Assembly: GCA_934178475.1 (NCBI GenBank) | Contig: CAKPQH010000001.1 | Coordinates: forward strand, 269,396-333,395 | From: an uncultured Clostridia bacterium | Lineage (GTDB): Bacteria; Bacillota; Clostridia; TANB77; CAG-508 | DNA: 64,000 nucleotides | Direction of reading: 5' to 3' | Part shown: positions 18,901 to 26,463 of the stretch, in pieces | How the letters are laid out: each line of letters opens with the position of its first letter | Numbering within the stretch: position 1 is the first letter of the stretch | The notes under the pieces: model-generated | Seen by the model: only the letters and a program-made list of their open reading frames with translations | What the model was told of the DNA's origin: nothing | Database searches by the model: none | Program-made: the position numbers and the translations under genes

Positions 18901-21900
18901 ATAAAGATATTATTGTATCATCATTTGTTGGTTCATATGTATTATTAAATTGTTCCAAAAGTTGTTTTTCTTTTTCTGTAATTATGTCAATATCATTTAC
19001 TTTTATATTAATATTTTTAGAAATTTGATTTAATATAAAAATATAGTGTTCTAATAAACTAGTAATAGTTTCAGGTTTGAACAGAGATGTATTATACTCA
19101 AAACTAAATAGATTATCATTTGGTTGTATTTCTAATAATAGATTAAATTTTGAAAATTTATTATTAGAAGATATTGTGTGCATTACATTACCATTTATAG
19201 AAAAAGAATTTTTTTCTATATTTTGATAAACAAACATCACATCTAATAATGAGTTGTTATTTCCTAATTTTAACTTTTCTACTAATCTATCATATGGATA
19301 TGGCTGGTTGGATAGTGCTTCTAATACAGTAGACTTTACCTTAAAAAGAATATTTTTAAAAGAAGAATGTTCATTTATTTTTTCTTCTAAAACAACATTG
19401 TTTGTAAACATGCCTATAATATTTTGTACATCTTCTGAATATCTTCCGGAAATAGGACTTCCCACAAATATATCATTTTGACCTGTATATTTATATAGTA
19501 AAACAAAGAATGCAGATAAAAATAACATATAAGGAGAACAGTTATTAGCGGAAGCTATAGATTCTAAACATTTAAAGGTCTCAATAGGGATAGTTTTATT
19601 AATACGTTTAGCTCTAAATAAATTTACATTATTAGTATAATCATATGGCAAATTGAGAATAGGATTAGAAATATTATTAAATTTATTTAGCCAATAATTT
19701 TCTATTGGAATAATATCATTAGAATTATTAAATGTATTTTCCCAAAGAGAATAATCAGTATAGTCAATAATATTGGTAATAGGTTTTTGCCCTGAATATA
19801 TTCTACAAAATTCACGCATAAATATATCTAAAGAAACACCATCAAGTATAATATGATGTGAATCTAATAATATAATTGATTGATTATTTTTTAAATAATG
19901 TAGTTCAACTCGCAATAAAGGTGATTTTTCTAAATTAAAAGGTTTAGAAAAATTATTTACAATTTTTTGTGGATCACTTATAGAATCATGGAAACAATCT
20001 ATTTTAAAATCAATATTCTCTAAAATAAATTGCATAGGTATTCCATCCACTTTTTTAAAATATGTTCTAAAAGCCACATTATTTTTTATTAATATATTAA
20101 ATGTTTTTTCTACTCTATCTTTATCAAGTAATGAATCAATTAAGAAGCCACCAGCTACATTATAAGCAGTTGAATTTGAGCTTTTTTGACAAGCATAATA
20201 TATTCTTTTTTGCCCCGAAGAAAGAGGGTAAAATGGTTGCTTTTCCGCTTTGACAATTTTTAAAGCAACTAGTTTAGATGATGCATTTTCAATGTATGAA
20301 GATATGGTTTCAATAGTTGGGTTTTCAAAAACATTATCAACTTTTATATCAACATCAAAAAAAGATGAAAGTTTAGTTGAAAGTCTTATTGCAAATAAAG
20401 AATCTCCACCTAATTCAAATAAGTTTGAATGTATATCAAGTGATGAAACGTTTAGAAGCTCTTCACAGATATTTTTTACTTTTATTTGTGTGTTAGATAA
20501 CTTAGACACATTTTCATTTTTCAAAGAGCTACTTATTAATATATCAGGAAGTTTTTTAAAATCAATTTTACCATTTAATGTCAAAGGAATTTTATCAACA
20601 AAACAATAAAAATTAGGAATCATATAATTAGGTAAGAATTGTTTTAAAGATTCTTTTATTAAATTTGTAGATAAATTGGTAGATGTAGAAATATAAGCAC
20701 AAAGTGAATCAATACCATTTATCTTTTTTACAATAACTACACTATTATTTACACCATCTATAGTATTTAATCTATTAGATATTTCACTTAGTTCTATACG
20801 CAAACCACGCAATTTAACTTGATTATCTTTTCTACCTACATATTCTAATTCACCGAAAGAATTAAATTTACCAAGATCTCCAGTTTTATACATTATCATA
20901 TCATTAAATTTATTACGTACAAATGATTTTGATGTTAATTCAGGATTATTTATATATCCTAAAGATACACCATCTCCAGAAATACAAATTTCTCCTATTG
21001 TGTCTATAGGTAAAAGATTTAGAGTTTTATCACAAACATATATATGTGTGTTACAAAAAGGCTTACCAATATTTGATATACCATCCATGGAAACATTTTT
21101 TGAAGAACAACATGCTGTTGATTCCGTTGGACCATATCCATTATATATATTAGCATTAGTTACTTTAGATAGTTTATTATATAATTGAGTGCTAAAGATT
21201 TCTCCTCCTAATTGAATTACCTTAACATTTTTTAAACAATTAGAATCGATACTATCAAGCAATAGTAATTCGATTTTTGATGGAGTGGTTAGTATGAAAT
21301 CAATATTATTTTCAACAATTAATCTTTGCCACTCTAAAGGTGAGTTTTGCTCATTAATAGATGTCAATACCACTTGCTTACCATTTAATAACGAAACAAA
21401 AGTTTCAACAGCGAACATATCAAAAGAGACAGTACTAATACTTAAAAAAGATTCCAAGGTATTCGTTTTTAATATTTTATTATAAGAATGTACCATATTT
21501 ATAATACCTTTGTGAGTTAACATTACTCCTTTAGGTGTACCTGTAGAACCAGAAGTATAAATAACACAACAAAGAGAATTTGAATCTATTTTTATATTCA
21601 AATTATTTGAATCCAAATGTTGAGGTAATTGTTCATAATATATAATGTTTTCAAAAGATATCTTTTTAGAAAGAGTTTCATTAGAAATCAATAAAACAGT
21701 ATTATTATTCTTTAACATATATTCAATTCTACTAGATGGAAGCTTAGGATCAATTAAAGTATAGTTTGCTCCTAATTTTAAAACTGCCAACATAGAAATA
21801 TAAATGCTTACATTTCTATCTAATAGAATAGATATATTAGAATTTTGTATATTAAAATTATTTTTTATATAATTAGCAAATTGATTTGCTTTTTCATTTA

Positions 21901-23353
21901 AGTCTTTATAAGTTATTTTATTATTTTCAAAAACAACAGCTATATCGTTGGGATTTTTTTGGGCTTGAGACTCAAACAGATCCACTATATTAACTGATTT
22001 ATTATAATAATAGGTTGTAGAATTAAAATTATTTAAAATTTGATTTTTTTCATCTTTAGTTATAATAGAAATATTATTAATAGGAAGATGATGATTGTCC
22101 AAGACTTGAGCTATTATAGTAATAATTCTATTATGAAATTTTGTTATATCTGAACTATCATATTTGCAAATTTTATAATCATATTCAATTAATAATGAAC
22201 CAGAATTATCATTGTCATGAAAATTTATATCTAAATCGTTTGCTATAAATGGTGTACCATGCCATTTTGTAGAATAAGGAATTGAAATCGTACTATCCGT
22301 AGCTTTTGTTATTTGGTAAGAAAGACCAATATTATATAAATTTGAAAAAGAATTATTTTTTACTTTTAAATCTTCTAATATATATTGATAATTATATTTT
22401 TGATGACGAAGCATTCCCATACAATCTTTAGCAATATTTTGAGCAAATTCTATAAAAGATAGATTATCTGTAGTATCTATTTTAAGCAAAGATGTACTAA
22501 TAAACATACCAGAAGTATGTTTTTCAGCATAAGAAGTTCTATTAAGAATAGGAGTACCTAAAGTAAATACATCCATATTATTAATTCTACCAATATAAAT
22601 GCTATAAATAGCAATTAAGAAATTATACATAGAGATTTTATATTGTTTGCAAAAATCATTAATAGAATCAAGTAATTTTGCATCAAAAGAAAATTCAGCT
22701 CTATTTGAAGCTGGAGAATCTTTTTCGTTTTTAGTAGAAGGAATAGTTGCAACCTCAGGAAGAGGAGAAAGCAAATTATTCCAATATTCTTTATCTTTTT
22801 TGAATCTGTTGCTTTCTATATAATCTTTTTCAGAATTAATATAATCAATATAAGAAAATGATTTTGATGGAATTTCAACATTGTTTATCAATGAGGCGTA
22901 AATATCCATAATTTCAGTACCAACAAACGATAACGTTGCGGCGTCAGAAATAATATGATGAACATTTACGACAAATCCACCAAAACCATTTTCTAGTTTA
23001 AATATTTTAAAATCAAATAATTTAGAGTCATAAAAAGTAAAAGGTACTTTTACAATCACATCTGCTAAAGATGAAATATCTTTTTCATCTTTTAAATCAA
23101 CCACTTCAAAATTAATAAACTCATTTTGAACCAAATATTGATAAGGAACGCCATTTTTAAGCGTAAAATGTAATCTAAAACTATCATTATTTTCTATAAA
23201 CTTATTGATAGCTAGATTAAATAATTCTACATTTAATTTTTCTCTTACTAATAAGCTACCGCAAATATTATTAATAGCAGTACCATTATAATATTGTTCG
23301 GTTAGCCAAATACTCTTTTGTGGATTAGTTAATTCATACATTTTTTCTGACAT
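15944..23353 (-). CDS. Two-module nonribosomal peptide synthetase with terminal reductase (C-A-T-C-A-T-R)
   Basis: The 2469-residue enzyme contains, in order: condensation domain (about 1-440, HHIISDA near 133, last Gly replaced by Ala); adenylation (about 455-960, YTSGSTGTPKG near 601); carrier (FELGGDSL, Ser near 982); condensation (about 1065-1490, HHIILDG near 1166); adenylation (about 1500-1990, YTSGSTGVPKG near 1629); carrier (FDIGGDSI, Ser near 2018); and thioester reductase (IGATGYLG near 2101, YAYTK near 2266). A leading condensation domain implies acylation of the first residue, and the reductase implies release as an aldehyde. The ten-residue specificity codes, read by eye, are DMVLILGACK and DIYTVGIVLK; I cannot assign substrates. 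The architecture matches gut Clostridia enzymes known to make acyl-dipeptide aldehydes and pyrazinones. No phosphopantetheinyl transferase or transporter lies nearby. Confidence 0.95.
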   Translation of the reverse strand: MSEKMYELTNPQKSIWLTEQYYNGTAINNICGSLLVREKLNVELFNLAINKFIENNDSFRLHFTLKNGVPYQYLVQNEFINFEVVDLKDEKDISSLADVIVKVPFTFYDSKLFDFKIFKLENGFGGFVVNVHHIISDAATLSFVGTEIMDIYASLINNVEIPSKSFSYIDYINSEKDYIESNRFKKDKEYWNNLLSPLPEVATIPSTKNEKDSPASNRAEFSFDAKLLDSINDFCKQYKISMYNFLIAIYSIYIGRINNMDVFTLGTPILNRTSYAEKHTSGMFISTSLLKIDTTDNLSFIEFAQNIAKDCMGMLRHQKYNYQYILEDLKVKNNSFSNLYNIGLSYQITKATDSTISIPYSTKWHGTPFIANDLDINFHDNDNSGSLLIEYDYKICKYDSSDITKFHNRIITIIAQVLDNHHLPINNISIITKDEKNQILNNFNSTTYYYNKSVNIVDLFESQAQKNPNDIAVVFENNKITYKDLNEKANQFANYIKNNFNIQNSNISILLDRNVSIYISMLAVLKLGANYTLIDPKLPSSRIEYMLKNNNTVLLISNETLSKKISFENIIYYEQLPQHLDSNNLNIKIDSNSLCCVIYTSGSTGTPKGVMLTHKGIINMVHSYNKILKTNTLESFLSISTVSFDMFAVETFVSLLNGKQVVLTSINEQNSPLEWQRLIVENNIDFILTTPSKIELLLLDSIDSNCLKNVKVIQLGGEIFSTQLYNKLSKVTNANIYNGYGPTESTACCSSKNVSMDGISNIGKPFCNTHIYVCDKTLNLLPIDTIGEICISGDGVSLGYINNPELTSKSFVRNKFNDMIMYKTGDLGKFNSFGELEYVGRKDNQVKLRGLRIELSEISNRLNTIDGVNNSVVIVKKINGIDSLCAYISTSTNLSTNLIKESLKQFLPNYMIPNFYCFVDKIPLTLNGKIDFKKLPDILISSSLKNENVSKLSNTQIKVKNICEELLNVSSLDIHSNLFELGGDSLFAIRLSTKLSSFFDVDIKVDNVFENPTIETISSYIENASSKLVALKIVKAEKQPFYPLSSGQKRIYYACQKSSNSTAYNVAGGFLIDSLLDKDRVEKTFNILIKNNVAFRTYFKKVDGIPMQFILENIDFKIDCFHDSISDPQKIVNNFSKPFNLEKSPLLRVELHYLKNNQSIILLDSHHIILDGVSLDIFMREFCRIYSGQKPITNIIDYTDYSLWENTFNNSNDIIPIENYWLNKFNNISNPILNLPYDYTNNVNLFRAKRINKTIPIETFKCLESIASANNCSPYMLFLSAFFVLLYKYTGQNDIFVGSPISGRYSEDVQNIIGMFTNNVVLEEKINEHSSFKNILFKVKSTVLEALSNQPYPYDRLVEKLKLGNNNSLLDVMFVYQNIEKNSFSINGNVMHTISSNNKFSKFNLLLEIQPNDNLFSFEYNTSLFKPETITSLLEHYIFILNQISKNINIKVNDIDIITEKEKQLLEQFNNTYEPTNDDTIISLFENQVKKNKDKIALICNDEYMTYFELNEKVNSLAHYLINKGIKNNDIVCIMTNRSFETIISMLAILKAGAAFFNVDPTYPIDRTNYYIEDSNVQFVLTQKSLKDLVSNIKNCIEIDLDNDKIYSKHYDNPNILHNANDLSYIIYTSGSTGVPKGVMLNQIGFANMVKAMTLVLDYLKDGNKQTLLSVTSTPFDIFVYEIFVSLTHGLKVVMANNAEHRNPLLLENLILKHSVSVMTVTPSLMKIIYDNRSSDLALSKVKNMVFGGEPLSEKFVKDLKNLADDITVYNIYGPSEITVLSNVQNLNGEKELTVGPPIMNTQMYILDNNMKQVPIGVKGEIYIAGIQVGLGYIGKPELTKERFLDNPFGPGKIYKSGDIGRWTFDGKIQCLGRVDHQVKLRGLRIELGEIEKQIESLKHVSCSVVNKVEVDNKEALCAYFVADKPISNKKIKEHLRNNLPAYMVPLYVMQLAEMPYTINRKIDRKALPIPTSSSSAQVSVDIKSLSSNEEKLLHIWKQILKIDSINVNDNFFDIGGDSISAINMQIEALKYGINFEYSDIFQTPTIKQLANKSNLKSSKLDLDYVKKYNYTKINTLLANNCIDNLSNIKEYNFKNILLIGATGYLGIHVIKSFLEKYSGDIYCLVRSKNNISPNQRLKGLLEFYFGSKFINKYINRIHIIEGNLTEKNLALSKENYERVAKNVDAVINSGALVKHFGNIDIFEKINVNGTQNIIDFCVKENKRLIHISTVSVSGNGMKSKDISLSNQKIYKESNLYIGQNLDSVYAYTKFKAEILVLNAILNGLDASILRIGNIASRYSDGMFQKNVEDNAFVKRFKSFIEIGAIPNYSLQHELEFTPVDLCADAVTSILGYNSICNVFHIYNTNLLPIKELLHILSSIGIEITPISNRLMSDVITGILEDDSRKEILSGIIYDLDENKNLIYTSDILLNADFTKQYLEKIGFKWKKINKNYIIKYMNYLKQTGFINF

Positions 23354-23391
23354 AACTTCATATCCTTTTCTTCATTTTTACAATCAAATAC

Positions 23392-23420
23392 ATTATAAAA
23401 TAAAATAAATAAAAAAGCAA
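23392..23420 (-). promoter_or_regulatory. Probable promoter of the NRPS-histidine kinase transcript
   Basis: Minus-strand TTGCTT (23420-23415), a 17-bp spacer and a perfect TATAAT (23397-23392). This gives a leader of about 30 nt before ATG 23353, which follows AAAGGAT. Confidence 0.55.
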
Positions 23421-23464
23421 TGATTATACTTACAAAATATGGAAATAATTTAATTGGTGATAGT

Positions 23465-24592
23465 ATGAAAAAACAAAAAAAGAGTAAAATTAAAAAATTC
23501 TTAATTAGTATATTATTAATAGGTATGCTAGGGGGTATTGGTTATTATTTATACATAGTATATACTTCGATAGAAGTTGAACCCATTTATAATGCAAATA
23601 GAGTTTCATTATCCACAAATAGTGAAAAAACTGTGGAAAGTATCAATGAAAATGATATAAAAATTGAAGAGATGTTAGAACATGCAACTAAAAGTGTGTG
23701 TGGAATTTCTAAATTAAAAACAACAGGAGGATCAATATTATCAAAGGCAACTGAAGATGAACTAGGATTAGGTACAGGAATAATAGTATCAGATAAGGGA
23801 TACATATTAAGTAATACACATGTAACAGGAGAAAAATATAGCACGTGTTATATAACAATAGAAGATGGAGAAACATATATGGGAACAGTAGTATGGGCAG
23901 ATGTAGATTTAGATTTATCTATAACAAAAATAAATGCAAATAATTTAAAAGTTGCTAAATTAGGAGATTCTACAATAAACAAAATAGGACAAACTGTATA
24001 TGCTATAGGAAATCCAATAGGTTATGAATTTAGAAGAACTATTACATCAGGAATTATAAGTGCTTTAAATAGAACTGTAAAAATTGACGAAAATAATGAA
24101 ACATCATATATGTCCAATTTAATTCAAACAGATGCAACGATAAACCCAGGAAATAGTGGAGGACCATTGATAAATGTAAATGGAGAAGTAATAGGAATAA
24201 ATTCAGTAAAAATAACATCTGCAGATGGAATGGGTTTTGCTATACCTATAAATGTTATAAAGCCAATAATAAATAGCTTCAATGAAAAAGAGTCTTTCGA
24301 CGAAGCCTATATAGGAATAGCAGTTTATGATAAACAAATAGCACAATATTTAAATTTAAATGATAGATTATTAAATGGAATTTATGTGTGTTCAATAACA
24401 ACAAATGGGCCAGCGAGTAAAACGGAATTGAAAGAAAAAGATATAATTGAAAGTATAGATGGAAATAAAATATATACAACAAATGAATTAAGAGAATATA
24501 TATACAGTAAATTACCAGGAGATACTATCGTTTTAAATATAAAAAGGGGGAAAATAAGTAAAGAAATAAATATAGTTTTAGAAAAAAAATAG
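23465..24592 (+). CDS. HtrA/DegP-like membrane-anchored serine protease
   Basis: HtrA proteases degrade misfolded proteins outside the membrane. The 375-residue product has a Lys-rich N-terminus, one membrane anchor (about 13-35), a trypsin-like domain with H119 (LSNTHV), D150 (DVDLDLS) and S231 (NPGNSGGP), and a C-terminal PDZ domain (about 280-375, starting near AYIGIAV). I chose ATG 23465 because the Lys-rich anchor follows directly and GGTGAT lies upstream; an in-frame ATG at 23420 adds 15 residues without a ribosome-binding site. It is divergent from the NRPS and ends at a terminator shared with the XRE gene. Confidence 0.9.
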   Translation: MKKQKKSKIKKFLISILLIGMLGGIGYYLYIVYTSIEVEPIYNANRVSLSTNSEKTVESINENDIKIEEMLEHATKSVCGISKLKTTGGSILSKATEDELGLGTGIIVSDKGYILSNTHVTGEKYSTCYITIEDGETYMGTVVWADVDLDLSITKINANNLKVAKLGDSTINKIGQTVYAIGNPIGYEFRRTITSGIISALNRTVKIDENNETSYMSNLIQTDATINPGNSGGPLINVNGEVIGINSVKITSADGMGFAIPINVIKPIINSFNEKESFDEAYIGIAVYDKQIAQYLNLNDRLLNGIYVCSITTNGPASKTELKEKDIIESIDGNKIYTTNELREYIYSKLPGDTIVLNIKRGKISKEINIVLEKK

Positions 24593-24614
24593 ATGGCAAG
24601 TTGTCATCTATTTT
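24586..24614. terminator. Bidirectional hairpin between the htrA-like and XRE genes
   Basis: A 10-bp stem (24586-24595 with 24605-24614) begins inside the htrA-like stop region and overlaps the XRE 3' end, with A/T runs at its base. Confidence 0.6.
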
Positions 24615-24949
24615 AAACCTTTTAATAAATCAATCATTTCTAAAATAACATTTAACTTTTCAGAAGATAAATCACTTAATCTTTCAGAGATTTCAATTTC
24701 GGTCTTAATTCTAGGGTTATTAATGAATTCTTTGTACATCTTGTTAGGACTAATTCCTAATATATTCATATATTTCGCTAGTGTTTCTTTACTAATACCA
24801 CCTGTACCAGTTTCAACTCTTGATACATATTTAACTGAAATATCTAGTTTTTCTGCAAGTTCTGCTTGAGTAATATGATGTTTGTTTCTATAATCCTTTA
24901 AAATTGAACCGAATACTTTATCCATTTCACTTTTTACTTCTGCATTCAT
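24608..24949 (-). CDS. XRE-family helix-turn-helix regulator
   Basis: The 113-residue protein has a Cro/C1-type HTH (about 15-72) with ITQAELAEKLDISVKYVSRVE. A charged helical tail (about 75-113) ends in a Leu-rich segment, suggesting dimerisation. I chose ATG 24949 because GGAGG lies 7 nt upstream; a TTG further upstream overlaps that site. The target is unknown. It is divergent from a small AbrB-like gene. Confidence 0.85.
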   Translation of the reverse strand: MNAEVKSEMDKVFGSILKDYRNKHHITQAELAEKLDISVKYVSRVETGTGGISKETLAKYMNILGISPNKMYKEFINNPRIKTEIEISERLSDLSSEKLNVILEMIDLLKGLK

Positions 24950-25045
24950 ACTAACCTCCAAAATAAAATTAATTATTAAATTAGTATATCAAGTTAAATT
25001 ACTCAAATAAACAAACTAATACTTAGACAAAAATGATAAAAAGTA

Positions 25046-25074
25046 TTGAAAAAAGATATAAATGATGTTAATAT
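25046..25074 (+). promoter_or_regulatory. Promoter of the small AbrB-like gene
   Basis: TTGAAA (25046-25051), a 17-bp spacer and TAATAT (25069-25074), preceded by a TGT extended -10 element. Confidence 0.55.
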
Positions 25075-25118
25075 AGAAAACAAAGTATAACTATTAAACA
25101 GATAGGAGAAAAAGAGAT

Positions 25119-25265
25119 ATGAAAGATACAGGAATTATAAGAAATTTAGACAGTTTGGGAAGAATCGTTATTCCAAGTGGAATTAGGGAAAGACTAGGAA
25201 TTAACACAAATGACCAAGTAGAGTTTATAATCGATGATGAAAAAATTATAATTAAAAAAATCTAA
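25119..25265 (+). CDS. AbrB/SpoVT-like DNA-binding domain protein (48 residues)
   Basis: This short gene starts at ATG 25119 after AGGAG and stops with TAA at 25263-25265. Its product is a single swapped-hairpin AbrB domain: it opens with GIIRNLDSLGRIVIP, continues with REKLG-like RERLGI, and ends in DDEKIIIKK. That is the full conserved core of AbrB N-terminal domains, which bind DNA as dimers. There is no C-terminal domain, so it is at the lower size limit of transition-state-type regulators or antitoxins. No partner toxin gene is adjacent, which argues against an antitoxin. It may regulate the patatin gene 72 nt downstream. Confidence 0.8.
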   Translation: MKDTGIIRNLDSLGRIVIPSGIRERLGINTNDQVEFIIDDEKIIIKKI

Positions 25266-25337
25266 CTATAAATTAGAAGAAAATAAAACAAACAAAATAA
25301 TATCACTTGAATATAATATCTCGAGGGAGGGATATAT

Positions 25338-26177
25338 ATGAAAGGTTTATGTCTTTCAGGAGGAGGAATAAAAGCTGCAGCACATATTGGAGCGATTAAA
25401 GCTTTAGAAGAAAAAAACATAAAATTTGATGCGGTTGCAGGAACATCATCAGGAAGTATAATAGCAACATTATATGCGCTAGGTTATTCAAGTGATGAAA
25501 TGATATATATATTCAAACAGTATAGCAAGAATATGAAACAAGCTGAAATAAGAAAGATAATAAAATTAATATATGGATTAATTTTTAAAAGAGAAATAAT
25601 AATAGATGGTTTAAATAGTGGAAAATTTATTGAAAAAGCATTAGAACAAATTTGCAAAGAAAATAATATAAAGTATATAAATGAAATAAAAATGCCACTT
25701 ATAATTCCAGCAGTAGATTTACAAACAGGAACTTTAATTGTAGCATCATCGAAGCAAATAAGAAAAACTTATTCAGATGAAATAAAATATGTAAATGAAA
25801 TTCCAATAACTATAGCAGTTAGAGCAAGTTGCAGTTATCCAGCAGTTATAGCTCCATGTATATATGAAAATAGACAACTAGTAGATGGAGGAATTAGAGA
25901 AAACATGCCATGGAAGGAATTAAGAGAAATAGGTGCAGATGAAATTTTAGGGATTGGGTTTGAAACACTATTAGAAGGAGAATGTTGTAAAAATATGATT
26001 GAAAGTGCAATAAGATCAATAGAGTTAGTATGCCATGAACTTTCAAATTATGAATTAGAAGGAATAGACAATTTAGTAAAAATTCCAACAAAGAAAATAT
26101 CATTATTAGACGCAAGCAAAATAGATGAGTTATATGAACTTGGTTATAAAACAATGAAAAGAAAAATAAGCACCTAG
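25338..26177 (+). CDS. Patatin-like phospholipase (RssA type)
   Basis: Patatin-like proteins are Ser/Asp acyl hydrolases acting on lipids. The 279-residue product has all the family elements: the oxyanion glycine motif SGGGIKAAAHIG (about 7-18), the nucleophile elbow GTSSGS (Ser near 39) and the catalytic Asp in LVDGGIREN (about 182-190). There is no signal peptide, so it is probably cytoplasmic. A strong GGGAGGG site precedes ATG 25338. It ends in a strong hairpin and is convergent with the DUF4190 gene. Confidence 0.9.
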   Translation: MKGLCLSGGGIKAAAHIGAIKALEEKNIKFDAVAGTSSGSIIATLYALGYSSDEMIYIFKQYSKNMKQAEIRKIIKLIYGLIFKREIIIDGLNSGKFIEKALEQICKENNIKYINEIKMPLIIPAVDLQTGTLIVASSKQIRKTYSDEIKYVNEIPITIAVRASCSYPAVIAPCIYENRQLVDGGIRENMPWKELREIGADEILGIGFETLLEGECCKNMIESAIRSIELVCHELSNYELEGIDNLVKIPTKKISLLDASKIDELYELGYKTMKRKIST

Positions 26178-26193
26178 CAATTTTGCTAGGTGC
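26170..26193. terminator. Hairpin terminator between convergent genes
   Basis: A GC-rich stem 26170-26178 with 26185-26193 is one of the stronger hairpins in the window. The T tract is better on the minus strand (after the DUF4190 gene) than on the plus strand. Confidence 0.7.
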
Positions 26194-26204
26194 AATATTA
26201 AATT

Positions 26205-26462
26205 TTAAAGAATATTACTAATTGCTGCAATTGTAAATAAAATATATATAAATAAACATAATGTTAATCCTATAATACCTGTTATCATTCCAGCTTTACC
26301 TAATTTACTTCCAAATTTTTTAATTGCTTTGACACCAAAAACTATAGCTAATACCCCAGAAGAAATTGATATATACCAAAATAAGTTAAAAACGATAGAA
26401 ATTATACCTAAAGTTAATGATGCAACAGCAAGTCCAGTGTATTTTTTATTATTTTCTTCCAT
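26205..26462 (-). CDS. DUF4190-like small membrane protein
   Basis: The 85-residue protein has a short polar N-terminus and two membrane helices, with LAVASLTLGIISIV opening the first and GMITGIIGLTLCL the second. This is the DUF4190 pattern. The function is unknown. Its ATG lies 2 nt beyond the stop of the beta-propeller gene, and the GGGGG ribosome-binding site is inside that gene, so translation is coupled. Confidence 0.75.
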   Translation of the reverse strand: MEENNKKYTGLAVASLTLGIISIVFNLFWYISISSGVLAIVFGVKAIKKFGSKLGKAGMITGIIGLTLCLFIYILFTIAAISNIL

Positions 26463-26463
26463 A

